A stretch of DNA of 64,000 nucleotides, from positions 12,959,356 to 13,023,355 of the forward strand of contig CM036223.1 of assembly GCA_020631735.1 (NCBI GenBank), in the 5' to 3' direction. Positions 12,101-22,871 of the stretch are shown in pieces (position 1 is the stretch's first letter; each line of letters begins with the position of its first letter). The DNA is from Saccharum officinarum (taxonomy: Eukaryota; Streptophyta; Magnoliopsida; Poales; Poaceae). Both the position numbers and the translations under genes were made by a program. Under the pieces are notes generated by a model that ran no database searches, was not told the origin of the DNA, and saw nothing but the letters and a program-made list of their open reading frames with translations.

Positions 12101-13331
12101 CTTGAACTGTTGGAGTACATAAGAAAGGTATGTACTGGAGCTGTTTGCTTATTTGCAAATCACGATTCAGCATGCTACGTCATTTGATGTTTTTTTGTGT
12201 GCAGGAAAATCTTGAGCCCCTTATTGAATATGTTGCTGAGTCTTTTTGGGACCAACTTGTGAAGTTTGAACGATTGCAGAGTATTCAGGCCTTCAAACTT
12301 AAGTACCTCCTCATGTCAATAAAATCTGATGTTCCAGAAAAGGCAAGTAACTTATTTGCTCCTTATTTTGCAACTTATTTGCTCCTTATTTTGCTTGTAT
12401 GCAACGACAACTTTTGCCAACCAGAGGTAGTATACTAGTATGTTTGATAAATGAAACTCGAGTATATCACATTGTCATTATCAATCAACCTTATGAATAT
12501 TAAGCTATTTGAAGGATGATTGTACTTCTGTACTTAGCTAAATGAAACCATTTATATTTAATTGTGGATTAGGGTGCTATGTACTACTATAGAGTCAGGC
12601 AATAATGATTGGTTGGCCTGTGTTCTTGTTAGATTGTGGAGAGTGCAGAAACAAAGCAAAGTACTGGTGTGGTTGACACGAGAAAGAAAGCAGATGAAAG
12701 AGGTGCTGATAAGGAACAGGAAGGTTATTTTAATAAGGATAGGTTTGTTTGTTTCATTTTCCTTGTCTGCTGCCTATTTTATGTTGGTGGCCCAATGAAG
12801 TTTGGGATTCCATTGTTCACTTAACCAAACATGAAATTCCTTTTCTTTTCCCTTTTAGTGACAGAGTAGATTCTTCTACACCAACAATGCATTCACAGGA
12901 GCAATCTATCCCGACAAGGTATCTCAATCTTCTGCAAGTGCAGATGGATGTCCAGTTCACTTTGCATCTAAGATTTATTTTCTAGCTTTTGCTGGTTAGA
13001 TTGATGATAATTTGTCAAGTGTTGTTTTCACTGCATTATCTGTAGTTTCTGACTTTGAACCATACTTTGTATCTTGTATCTCACTGATATTTTGTTATTT
13101 CTTCTGGCATGAATCTGGTGGGCTTGCGGATTGTGATATTGATGATAAATATTCGATCCACCTCCCAGAAAGCCTGTTAATGCTGATGAGGCCCAAGTGG
13201 TGGGGAACAATCCAGATGGTGGCAGACATTCACCTCACAAAAAGCTAAAGAGTGTTGCTTTAGCCTCGCCTTCTAGAAGCACGAAAAGTTCTGAAGGCAG
13301 TGGCGAAGGGGATGGAAGCCGAGGCTCTTAG
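111..13331 (+). CDS. Serine/threonine-protein phosphatase 4 regulatory subunit 3 (PP4R3/SMEK), 5'-partial, 19 exons
   Basis: Regulatory subunit of the PP4 phosphatase complex, which directs PP4 to phosphoproteins in the nucleus. Exons read from splice borders: 111-166, 582-641, 1487-1586, 1659-1736, 1879-1943, 2023-2091, 2194-2271, 2355-2450, 7906-7976, 8497-8574, 8671-8779, 10922-11014, 11305-11519, 11638-11749, 11996-12127, 12205-12342, 12633-12742, 12859-12918, 13169-13331. They sum to 1883 nt and keep phase, giving about 626 residues plus stop. The SMEK domain is recognisable from blocks such as [39 protein letters not shown] and [14 protein letters not shown], followed by a Lys/Asp/Ser-rich acidic tail as in plant homologues. 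The N-terminal EVH1-like part is outside the window. The intron after 12342 starts with GC (GCAAGT). Large introns hold a MITE, a copia element and a LINE, none touching an exon. The last acceptor (13168) is the least certain border. The sequence differs from canonical plant PP4R3 at many positions, so it may be a divergent paralogue. Confidence 0.88.
2802..3208. mobile_element. hAT-type MITE in a PP4R3 intron
   Basis: Non-autonomous DNA transposon of 407 bp. The ends are CAGGGGCGGA on the left and the reverse complement of CAGTGGCGGA on the right, a grass hAT-type terminal inverted repeat. It is flanked by an exact 8-bp duplication, TGTACTAC, at 2794-2801 and 3209-3216; 8 bp is the hAT superfamily value. 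There is no transposase reading frame. Confidence 0.9.
3547..3639 (+). repeat. 5' LTR (93 bp) of the short-LTR copia element
   Basis: Starts TGTTGGAG and ends GCAACA, so the tips TGTTG/CAACA are inverted. The primer-binding site abuts its 3' end at 3640. Confidence 0.85.
4800..7487 (+). pseudogene. Decayed copia pol (protease, integrase, reverse transcriptase)
   Basis: Remnant polyprotein. In order: protease motif IADSGATFH near 4825; GAG-pre-integrase motif [10 protein letters not shown] near 5230 with CHACQLG near 5333; integrase from about 5395 with CDNGREF (about 5600) and QNGKAER (about 5700); reverse transcriptase with [10 protein letters not shown] near 7027 and LLYVDDIVL near 7280. 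Lesions: in-frame TGA at 5560-5562, a frame change between about 5970 and 6060, and TAG at 6930-6932. The sequence ends inside RT, and RNase H is missing. No gag zinc knuckle was found; 3660-4620 is very GC-rich low-complexity DNA where gag should be. Non-functional. Confidence 0.88.
9224..10765 (-). mobile_element. 5'-truncated LINE (L1-like) in a PP4R3 intron
   Basis: Non-LTR retrotransposon tail read on the minus strand. From about 10750 down it encodes the end of reverse transcriptase ([15 protein letters not shown], then [14 protein letters not shown]). From 10261 to 9398 there is an open frame with a C-terminal zinc-binding RT-associated domain ([22 protein letters not shown]...W). It ends in a run of A on the minus strand (T run 9221-9227), after the TTCGAGAAAAA end typical of plant L1 elements. 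The 5' border is uncertain and no clean target duplication was found. It is antisense to PP4R3. Confidence 0.85.
9398..10261 (-). pseudogene. LINE ORF2 C-terminal fragment (zf-RVT domain)
   Basis: Open frame of 287 residues matching the end of plant L1 ORF2. It has the WxDxWLHG-type start ([11 protein letters not shown]), W-rich blocks ([20 protein letters not shown]) and the CPLC...H...C zinc-binding motif. The polymerase core is missing, so it cannot work alone. A stop or frame break separates it from the upstream RT fragment (10262-10750). Confidence 0.85.
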
Positions 13332-13925
13332 AATCAACAACGTGCCCCAGAAACTTTGGATCTGTGCTTCAAAAGGGAGAGGACTGCAATGAAGCTGCAG
13401 GGGATTTGTCTCCCAAGATGGTTCCTAGATACAACAAAACCAATTGATGCAGAGCCTCAGTGAGGTGATACTATTGTTTTTTTTTCACGTTAGACTTCAA
13501 CCTGCCGTTGCGTATGATGAAATTGAGAGTACACGTCTAAACTTGGAACCAGCGAGAAGTGATCGGATGTGAGATAGTTTTGGCCACAGTTGTGTTCATC
13601 TCCGACTTCAACTTTGGCTGAGTTGTGAACATGTACAGTTAATCCCCGAGAGAAGGATTGGAAGTTGAGTATGAACTCCTTTTTGTGCAGCATTATAGAA
13701 GGAAAGCTCATCCTAGTTTTATTGAATTAACGTAGTAAGACTAACAAGCGATAGGGGCGAAAAATGCACGCCCCCTGCTCGAAATTGTTTCCTCTGGGGC
13801 CATTGGCTAAGCTGTTACTCTTGTAGAAGTGGAAGGACAGGTTAGTTTGGCGTCAGTAGCATTGTAATCTCATAGAACTGTGATTTGTTGATTCGTGGAT
13901 ATGGCATGATGAAAAATCCAACTGA

Positions 13926-14044
13926 GGCCTTGTTTTTCTGGACTCTAATACACCTCAATACATATGTATTGAATTGGATTGGGGATGGAAAACTAGTTCA
14001 CTTTTTATGGATTGTGGTGGATTGAAGTACAGCCAAACAAGCCC
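13926..14044. mobile_element. Short MITE (about 119 bp)
   Basis: The left end GGCCTTGTTT and the reverse complement of the right end, GGGCTTGTTT, begin inverted arms of about 35 bp. No open frame. The target duplication is not clear, so the superfamily is not assigned. Confidence 0.6.
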
Positions 14045-14495
14045 GGGCACAATAATGTTAGCCACCTTCCACGGTCAGAAAGCAAATCCCTCAGGGTTTC
14101 TGTTTCATATGCTTGCTCAATGTGGGGTGATACCGCACCAGTCTGATGATTGACGGATGACGATTTTCAGTGTTGTGTTATTCTATCTTTCGTGAGCAGG
14201 TTAAGGTCATATATTTATAAAACTAAAATTTTCTCCAAATCTTGTAGGAATTGAAATGTTCCATGGCGAAATGCTGGAATTTCTTTAGGAACCAGTCTCA
14301 GGTTAGGCTTGTCACTTCTCTAGCAGGCAGCAGATCAGCATACTAGCGACTAGTGTTCGCTTCGCAGCATACCGAGCATATTCAGGGGTATTCAAGGGTA
14401 AGATAAGAGGGCCAGACATGAATAAGCCTCCAACTCTGGTGGTCTGGCATCACTGGAACTAGGCACCGATCGACACCATAACTTGTTATATTGTT

Positions 14496-14614
14496 GCAAG
14501 CTACATACACGACGATTATTCTTACTGGCTGATGATCACCGCAAGTTCAAGAGGCGGCAAGCTACATACACGACGATTATTCTTACTGACTGGTCACCGC
14601 AAGTTCAAGAGGCG
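14496..14614. repeat. Two-copy 61-bp tandem repeat
   Basis: The unit beginning GCAAGCTACATACACGACGA occurs at 14496 and 14557. The copies differ by a small deletion and a substitution. It sits just 3' of the pyrophosphatase stop codon, probably in its 3' UTR. Confidence 0.85.
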
Positions 14615-14680
14615 GCTCGCCGCGACAGCCGGCGCCTTTAATTTGCCATGGAACGGCAGCAGCATGCATTGATCAGATGA

Positions 14681-17518
14681 TCAGAGGTGGTCAAAGATGA
14701 TGCCACCGTGCGCGGCGAAGAAGGGCGCGAAGACGAGCGACTCCACGGCCATGAGCTTGATGAGGATGTTGAGGGACGGGCCGGAGGTGTCCTTGAGCGG
14801 GTCTCCGATGGTGTCTCCGATCACCGCCGCCTTGTGCGCCTCCGATCCCTTGGGCCCCAGCGACCTCGCCTCCTCCGACATGCCGGCCTGCAATGCATAT
14901 GCAGGAGAGTCAGTCAACGAATATAATGCCAGCCGCATCATAATTCATAACAGGTCAACTTGCAATGAGATGAGAGGGATATATAGATATTCATTCTAGC
15001 TACGACCTCGATGTACTTCTTGGCGTTGTCCCATGCACCCCCGCTGTTGGAGGCAGAGATGGCGACCTGGACGCCGGAGACGAGTGCGCCGGCGAGGAGC
15101 CCCGCGAGCGTCTCGACCCCAAAGAGCGTGCCGGCGACGAGCGGGCTGAGCATGACGAGCGCGCCGGGCGCCATCATCTTCTTGAGCGACGCGTCGGTGG
15201 AGATCCTGACGCAGGTGGCGTAGTCCGGCACGGCGAGGCCCTCGGCGAGCCCCGGGATGGTGTCGAACTGGCGGCGCACCTCCTCCACCATCCGCAGCGC
15301 GGCGCTGCCGACGCTCCGCATGGTCATGGCCGAGAACCAGTAGGGGAGCATGGCGCCGACGAGGAGCCCCACGAACACGCGCGGGCTCAGCACGTCCACC
15401 GCCGTGATCCCGGCGCGGCTGACGTACGCGCCGAACAGCGCCAGCGACACCAGCGCCGCGGAGCCGATGGCGAAGCCTTTGCCGATGGCGGCCGTGGTGT
15501 TGCCCGCGGCGTCGAGCGCGTCCGTCCGCTCCCGGACCCGGCGCGGCATCCCGGCCATCTCCGCGATCCCGCCGGCGTTGTCGCTGATGGGCCCGTACGC
15601 GTCGATGGCCAGCCCCGTGGCGATGGTGCTCAGCATCCCCAGCGCCGCCAGCGCGATGCCGTACATGGCCGCCAGCCGGAAGCTGGCGTAGATCGCCGCC
15701 GCGATGGCCAGGATGGGCACGATCACCGACTTGTACCCCACCGCCAGCCCGAAGATGACGTTCGTCGCCGCGCCCGTCCTGCACGACCGCGCCACCGCCT
15801 GCACCGGCCCGTACGCGTTGCTCGTGAAGTACTCGGTGACGTAGCCGATCACCAGCCCCGCCCACAGACCGGCGGACACGCAGATGAACAGGTGCCTGTG
15901 CATACATTTTCATGCAGGATTTCATCAGCTAGATAGCAGCAAATCTCGAATCAAATAGACTCACACACAACACGTACACACGTACCAGTTCTTGACGTGC
16001 TTGTCGTTGCCGAAGTCGAAGAGGGTGAAGCTGGGCGGCAGGGCGAGGAAGGTGACGGCGGCGACGCCGGCGGTCATGAGCACGGTGGAGATGAGGATCT
16101 GGCGCTTGAGCGCCGGCCCGACCTCGTCAGACTCTTTCACCTCGGTGACGTCGGTGGCGACGACGGTGGTGATCGCGCACACGAGCAGGCCCACGGCGCT
16201 GATGAGCAGCGGGTACATCATCGCCGTGAGGTCGTGCTCCGCCCCGAAGGAGGAGATGGAGGCCACGAAGAGCGCGGCGCAGGACGACTCCGCGTACGAC
16301 CCGAACAGGTCCGACCCCATCCCGGCGATGTCGCCGACGTTGTCCCCCACGTTGTCGGCGATCACCTGCAATTCGATCATCACACAAACGGCACGGCATC
16401 ACGTACATTGTGGGCGACCACGCTGCTCACACATACTACGTGTACGAAAAGCATGTGCAAACACACCGACCCTCATTTGTAACTGACGTCATATATATCT
16501 CTACTAGGAGAGAAAAAAAATGGAAAGAAACACGAGTAGTAGTCGGTGCTCGTGCATATGCAACGGTGATCGATTTTGCTTTGAGATACGTGTAGGACAT
16601 GATGAAGCAAAGCAAGCAACCAGGGCCAACCAGCAGGACGTTGCATGCAGAGAGCGTGACAGTGACGTGCATGCGTACCGCGGGGTTGCGAGGGTCGTCC
16701 TCGGGGATGTTGCGCTCGACCTTGCCGACGAGGTCGGCGCCGACGTCAGCGGCCTTGGTGTAGATGCCGCCGCCGACGCGGCCGAACAGGGCGACGGAGG
16801 ACCCGCCGAGGCCGTAACCCGTGATGGACTCGTACAGGCCGCCCCAGTCGTCGCCGTAGTAGAGGCCGAAGAGGTTGACGGCGGCGTAGAGCACGAGCAG
16901 CGCGCTGGAGGCGAGGAGGAAGCCCATGGCGGCGCCCGACCGGAACGCGGCGGCGAAGGCGCGCCCCACGCCGTGGCGGGCCTCCAGCGCCGTGCGCGCG
17001 TTCGCGAACGTGGCCACGCGCATGCCCAGGTAACCCGACAGCACGGACGTCGCGGCGCCCAGCAGGAACGCCACCGCGCTGAACGCCGCGTTCGCCAGCG
17101 CCGGCCGGCACTCCCGCGACGGGTCGTACGCGCACGGCGACGGCCGCGCGCTGAACCGCTCCGCCGAGCCCAGGAACACGAAGATCACCGCCGCGAACGC
17201 CGCCGTGAACGCGGCCAGGTACCTGTACTCGGTGAGCAGGAACGACGTGGCGCCGATGGAGATGGCGCGCTGGATCTCGGCGCACCGGGCCTCCACGAGC
17301 AGGTAGTCCATGCCGTCCTCCTCCTCCCCCTCCTCGTCCTCCTCCCCCCGCATGCCGCGGCCCTGCTTACTGCCTTCGCCGCCGCCGCTGCCCTCGCCGG
17401 CGTGCGAAGGCACGGGGACTCTGGCCACCACGTACCACTGCAGCATCGCGAAGGCGATGCCAATCAACGCCGCCACCGGGATGAGCGCCTCAACCGCCGC
17501 GGTGCCGAGGACAGCCAT
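14681..17518 (-). CDS. Type I (K+-dependent) vacuolar H+-translocating inorganic pyrophosphatase, 4 exons
   Basis: Tonoplast proton pump that couples PPi hydrolysis to proton transport into the vacuole. Minus-strand exons: 17518-16679, 16365-15986, 15895-15007, 14887-14681, totalling 2316 nt or 771 residues, the normal family length. The start at 17518 is chosen over an in-frame ATG at 17545 because the family begins with a short hydrophilic tip before the first membrane helix ([20 protein letters not shown]). The PPi-binding motif [11 protein letters not shown] is at about residues 258-268, followed by the conserved [20 protein letters not shown] block across the first splice junction. [10 protein letters not shown] near residue 530 has the Ala typical of K+-dependent type I enzymes. 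Many hydrophobic helices. Strong GC bias in the third codon position creates long antisense open frames that are not genes. Intact by all visible criteria. Confidence 0.95.
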
Positions 17519-19780
17519 GGCTGCACACGCCCTCAAGCTCACCAAAGCCTTTTTGCTCTTTGAGCTCCGATGTAGGGGAGTGTTCTTGGGATGATGTTGT
17601 GAAGAGTGGTGATGACCGAACAGGGGGTTTAAAAAGAAGGGAAACGGCTGTCTAACAACTTACGGCCGCACACCTTGGTTTCAACGTGTATCACAAATCA
17701 GTCCTCTGATGAGACATTCTGAAAATGAGCAACTACTGAGCATGATAATATCCTACATTTTGAAGGGCTTAAATGAAATAACTAGTCATGCTTCCTTGCG
17801 TAGTGTGACCACCGAGTGGCAACGGCAACCTTTCAACGCGACTGTTTGTTGTAGATACAGTAACAGTAGTGACTGTACGGTGCATGCTTCGTGGTGAGTT
17901 CACAATGTTGTTGCTTATGCAACAAATTTTGTCACTGCCTCATGCTTTCTGGAGAAAAAGTAGCCTAACGTGTCTATGAGATACCGAACCTATCTATATA
18001 TGGTTCATGAAGGTGAGGTGTTTCATTAAGCCTTAGGACGGCAAGGGATGATGTCACATCTTCAAGAGCTCAAAGCTTTTAGGCACTGAACCCTCTCTAC
18101 TACTCATTCACCAAATAACATTGTTAAGGTATGTTCATGTCAAGTTACTGCAACCACATATACATGGTACATGAATGAACAATAATTGTCTCATGTATAA
18201 TGCTTGGACGGCTTAGGATGAAGCCATAGTTTAAAGGGCGAGCATCCGGAGAAAAGCATCGAATACGACAGAAGTCTCTCCTACTTTCCTCTTAGCGTTT
18301 CTCTCCTGGACAGGTCATTATAGCTATCCTTATGTATGCATTCACATTTTCTACAGGTCATAGAAGTTCCGTGGACTGCCTTCTTTGTAGCCATCCGTTT
18401 CGAATACTAGAGAGTTGTACGTGACATGTGGTCTAGCTACTGTTCACCTAAACGGTCATATAGCTCGTTTACACATCGTTAAACACTACACAATGATATG
18501 CCATTTTAGTTTAATCGGCCGTTTAGATGTCCCTTTTGCTCGTTTAAGTGTCTGTTTAGGCCGAATAATGACTAGACGACAAATGACCAACTATTTACAG
18601 TTTAGCATTTAGGATAACACTGAGTCTGGCTAACAAATCACTATAATCGTTCTCGTAATTTCTATTGATAGGATAGCATTGCAAATTGATAGCTCGGTTG
18701 GTTGGGATTCCTGTGGTAGAACATATCCACTCGAATTCACAGAAGTTCCGTATGCAATCACATTTCCTAGCCATCCATTTCAAATACTAGAGAGTACTTT
18801 CGTGACAGTATTATTCAGGTGACTCACATGTTGCCATCCTGTTATGACATTTTCACCTTTTTAGTTGGTCACATAAAGTTGGAGGAGTGATATGTACCTT
18901 GAGGACCATGAAATGCGTATGCTTCTACGACATACGTCTAGAACACTTTTATGGGTTCTCTGTAGAGTTCCTTTCCACCATTTCCAAACTATTGAAAATA
19001 TGGAACTTTTAACCTCTTTATATCTATGACCCTTTCAGCCACTCTGGTGTCTCCTACTTAGTCTCCCAAAGCATATCCAGAGAGCAACAAAAGCGAATAG
19101 AATTTGTTAAATAGTATTGTGTTTGAATTTGGAGGACCACAAAACACATTTGAGTTAGTAATAGAAACTAATGGTAGGTATGCATGTGAATGCTGCCTTT
19201 TTAAAACTGTTGGAGGGTTAGCACCTAGAATCCCTTATAATTTACGACAAATTTTGAACGCTTAGATACCTTGTATTGCAGGACGGAGAGAACAATTTAT
19301 AAGTTTGGAAACCTTTGGGATAAAATAACCTTGTCATATGTCTTGACATATTCAAGTCATGCCAACGATTCAGATTTGTTAAAAAAAACAAAAAACTAAA
19401 GTTTTCTTTTTTAAAAAATTAAGTCAGAGTTGAATTTGAGCTCCTACTCGAATTCAACATAAGTCTGTTTTTTTTCTTAAGCAACAGATGGTGCGTCCCA
19501 TGTAAATTTTTATGCATCGTGATTTGAATTTCTCCTGTATTGATTGACTGTGTGACCAAACGAATTCGAACCATAGTTCGAATTTCCTTGAAAATTACCT
19601 TAGAAACACTTTTAAATAAAAGGAAAAGCTTTTCCCAGCTTCCCTGGTCACCGAGACTAAATATCTAGCCCGTGTCTCCTTTTCACATTTTTTTTTTCCG
19701 CTGGCCCTTCCTTCCTTCTCCTTCAAGTCCGGTCTGGGCTCCTTCCCCAATCCCATTTCCCCGGCCCGAACCGCTCGCCG
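17519..19780. other. Intergenic, divergent promoter region
   Basis: Lies between the divergently transcribed pyrophosphatase (left) and Pol IV/V subunit-7 gene (right). It is AT-rich with no convincing coding sequence. A direct repeat (18362-18420 and 18739-18797) is described separately. Near 18510-18560 there is a GTTTAG/CGTTTA-rich stretch that may be an old repeat. Confidence 0.5.
18362..18797. repeat. Spaced direct repeat (about 58 bp)
   Basis: AGAAGTTCCGT...TAGCCATCC.TTTC.AATACTAGAGAG occurs at 18362-18414 and again at 18739-18793, about 377 bp apart, with scattered differences. It could be an old duplication or the flanks of a decayed insertion. Confidence 0.55.
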
Positions 19781-19799
19781 CTGGGCCTCGGCCCGCAGG

Positions 19800-20072
19800 A
19801 GCATCAGCGGGAGCTCACGCTACCCTCCTCTTCTCTGTCATCTCCAGCTGGACCCCGCCCCCGGCCCCGCTCGTCAGACACCCAAGCACCCTCGCGGCAC
19901 TTCGGCAAGACGGATAGCGACTTAGCAAGCCCACGCCCCACCGCACGTCTCTCTCTCTCTCTCTCTCTCTGCGACGACTGGGTGGACGACCGCCGCCGCC
20001 GCCGCCGTCGCCGCCCTACGCCAGGTGCCGAGGCTTCCGTCGGCATCTTCGCCGGCGACGGGCACTCACCAG
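19800..20072 (+). other. Probable 5' leader exon of the Pol IV/V subunit-7 gene
   Basis: GC-rich, CT-rich leader with a (TC)n run at 19948-19970 and a GCC-triplet run near 20000. It ends at a consensus donor (CACCAG followed by GTATTC, 20072/20073). No reading frame joins it to the coding exon, so it would be 5' UTR. The exact transcription start is not visible. Confidence 0.5.
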
Positions 20073-20921
20073 GTATTCCCACCCCTTCTCTTCCCTTCCT
20101 GCTATGCGAAACCGAGCGCTAAACCCTAACTATTTGGTTATTTGATGCCTACTAAGTACTAACTTCGAATATTTCGCAAAAAAAATATCGGATGTAATCC
20201 CTTTTCTGGATCCACCCCTGCTCCGCGACACTGAATGATCTGTTGTTGGGTTGGCGTCATATATGCAGGGTCAGTGAGTAATTGAGACTAGCACGAGGAT
20301 CTTCGTTGGTCTGTCTGAAATTGGTACTTTGGGTTCGTCAGGTTTTAATGGAAAGCAAAAAATTCGTACATAAGAAATCAGGTCTTGCTTCATTCTGCTT
20401 GTGCATCTACAATTAGAAACTAGAAATGATAATGTACCCATGCTGTTTTCCGTATTAATTTGTTCGGTTGTTTCATTGCTTCCGTAGGTTGCTGCTGCCA
20501 TAACTGTCTAGGAACATATCGTCTCATGTATTGCACTAGGATAGCTCAATTATAGTACCCAAGTAGAATCCAATTGTTTGTACTCCAGGTATTGCTGCAG
20601 TGGGCACGTCCTCAGAGCTGGTTGATGGGGCCTTTAGGTGTCAGGGCAACCATCACTTTTATCCGTAGTCTTCCCTGCTGCCACTGCATACAGCATACTT
20701 TGTTATGTGCTGACAACTCTGTAGCACTACATGTCTGAAATGCCAAAAGTGTAAAATATGAACCTTACATTCTTATAACCCCAATCAAAAGGAACTTACT
20801 GTACATGTCTTATTTTATTTTGAAGTCATCTTCGTGAGAACTTCTCTGGGACACAGTATAGGGTGGACTGTGAGGAAACAATTGTAAGTAGATAATTGCT
20901 GTTAGATTATATGATGGCTAG

Positions 20922-21263
20922 GTTCCAGCGTTGTTTTGATTTCAGTAGTTTCTGTAAGCTGTTAATAAGTATAGTCCTCTACATAAGCCTAGAGAGGAGA
21001 ATTGTATCAGACTATGAGCCTAGATTCCAGCATTGTTTTGATTCCAGTAGTTTCTGTAAGCTTTTAGTAAGAGAAGTCCTCCATATTAGAAAAGAGAACT
21101 GTATCAGACTAAAAGCTATCCTTTCCCTATCTCTGCCATTAAATTCTTGTGATGATGATGGAGGATGATCCTCTATATAAGGCTGGAAAAGAGAACTGTA
21201 TCAGACTAAAAGCTATCCTTTCCCTATCTCTGCCATTGAATTCTTGTGATGATGATGGAGGAG
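20922..21263. repeat. Tandem duplications in the leader intron
   Basis: Two overlapping duplications. A unit of about 105 bp starting TTCCAGCNTTGTTTTGATT is at 20922 and 21027. A unit with a period of 97 bp starting AAAGAGAACTGTATCAGACT is at 21091-21166 and 21188-21263, nearly identical. All lie in the presumed 5' intron upstream of 21623. Confidence 0.85.
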
Positions 21264-21632
21264 GAGTCCCCAACCAACAGTACATGTGCGGCTGTGCAAG
21301 CATCCTCCAACCTTTTGATATTTCCTATAATCCATAACAGAAGTCATGATACATAACTATGTCTTCTACGAAAATTTTGATATTTCCTATAATCCCCAAG
21401 CAAATTTTAGTTAGCATTGCCTCCCAACATAATTTTGTTTTATATCATTCTAATCTACTGCATGACAATACTGCATTCACAATTGTATGTCTTCTATGAA
21501 AGAATGGTTTACCCCAATTTTACCTGAAATGATCTAATACTGCATTCACAATTGCATGTCCTTTGTTCTAGCTGAGTGTTACGAAGCCCTTAGAAGGTAA
21601 ATATCTTGTATCTTTTTGGCAGGTACTCAGCC

Positions 21633-22160
21633 ATGGTTTTTCTTGAGGCAGAGATGTCATGGAATGTGTTGATCTCACCTAGCCAGCTGGACCGCAAGGG
21701 CCTCCTGCTCCGCAAGGCTATCATCGTGCGTCTTCTGGAGGATGTCACAAACAGGAGGGCCTCCAAAGAGCATGGCTACTATGTTGCCGTTAGTCAGCTG
21801 AAGGCAATATCTGAAGGGAAAGTGCGTGAGCTAACTGGAGATGTTCTGTTCCCAGTTTCATTTACCTGCATCACGCAGAAGCCTATGAAGGGTGAGGTCA
21901 TGGTTGGCCACGTGGACAGGATCCTCAAGCATGGTGTGTTCCTGAAATCTGGACCTGTGGAGAGCATCTTCCTGGCCGAGAAGTCGATGAGCGACTACAA
22001 GTACATAGGTGGGGAGAATGCGATGTTCATGAACGATCACTCGAAGCTGGAGAAGGACACTGCTGTGCGCTTCAAGGTCCTGGGGTTCCGCTGGATGGAG
22101 GCTGACCGCCAGTTCCAGCTCCTTGCTACGATCGCTGGTGACTTCCTCGGGCCACTGTGA
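21633..22160 (+). CDS. NRPD7: DNA-directed RNA polymerase IV/V subunit 7 (RPB7-like)
   Basis: Subunit of the plant-specific RNA polymerases IV and V, which act in siRNA-directed DNA methylation; with subunit 4 it forms the stalk. One coding exon of 175 residues. The ATG at 21633 lies 10 nt after a clear acceptor (TTTTTGGCAG at 21622) in a good context (GCCATGG), so the gene has a 5' UTR intron. The N-terminal RPB7 fold reads MVFLEAEMSWNVLI...RKAIIVRLLEDV and the C-terminal S1/OB half has GEVMVGHVDRILKHGVFLKSGP, ending GDFLGPL. Features such as GVFLKSGP and YKYIGGEN are closer to Pol IV/V subunit 7 than to the Pol II paralogue, from remembered family traits; the symbol could equally be NRPE7. 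Confidence 0.88.
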   Translation: MVFLEAEMSWNVLISPSQLDRKGLLLRKAIIVRLLEDVTNRRASKEHGYYVAVSQLKAISEGKVRELTGDVLFPVSFTCITQKPMKGEVMVGHVDRILKHGVFLKSGPVESIFLAEKSMSDYKYIGGENAMFMNDHSKLEKDTAVRFKVLGFRWMEADRQFQLLATIAGDFLGPL

Positions 22161-22871
22161 ACTGCTTCCACAGGTTAAATGGGTTCCAATGTACATTGCT
22201 CGTTAGATGGTGGATGGATGGGTGGATCTGATGTGTAGAATTAAACTTTGCTACCAGTAGTTTGCTCTGTAGTGCCTGAGACATGGTAGGTCTTCTAGAT
22301 GCTGATGCCGGTGACATTTGGCTCTGGTTTGAACGTATCAGTGTACTGTGATGAACAAGCGTTGTCCATGGATGTTCCCTTTCTATGCTTTGCTTGGAAG
22401 CTCACGCTGCATGGTGCTCCCTGATCTGGTCAGTGGTTGAATTTGCATCTGTAGTGCTCCTTGACTTGCATTGCATTATTGATGATACACCCATAGTTAC
22501 ATGTACCCATAACATCTGTCATCATATTAACCCACCGCCGGAAAGCTTCTTCCTCTGGGCATGTTCATCTATCTTGTCTGAAATATACAGTCCTTGGATT
22601 TTCATAGTCAAAATTGAAAGGGGGATTTTTTTAAAGTACCAGCATAGACAGCACATAGCACAGCAGGAAGAATAATAGGATCCACTTCTTCAAACCCTAA
22701 TATAAACATCACTCATACATAACCATGTCCTTCATCATAAGGTAGTTTGTCTATTATTACAATAGAACTGCCTGGTTCAACATGTTTCAGATAGCTAGAA
22801 ACTAGTGCATGTTCTTCATCAGGCCAACCATCTTTATTATAACAACACATTCAGGCATTTCGGTGATGAGA

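Larger units (their letters stand above)
13332..14680. other. PP4R3 3' flank and intergenic space
   Basis: Probable PP4R3 3' UTR, then a small MITE (13926-14044) and a 61-bp tandem duplication (14496-14614). The two genes converge here: PP4R3 ends from the left and the pyrophosphatase from the right. No further gene seen. Confidence 0.6.

Noticed and set aside
14996..17563. Long frames opposite or offset to the pyrophosphatase exons
   Set aside because: Third-position GC bias of the real exons removes stops in the other frames; protein composition is Arg/His/Gly low-complexity.
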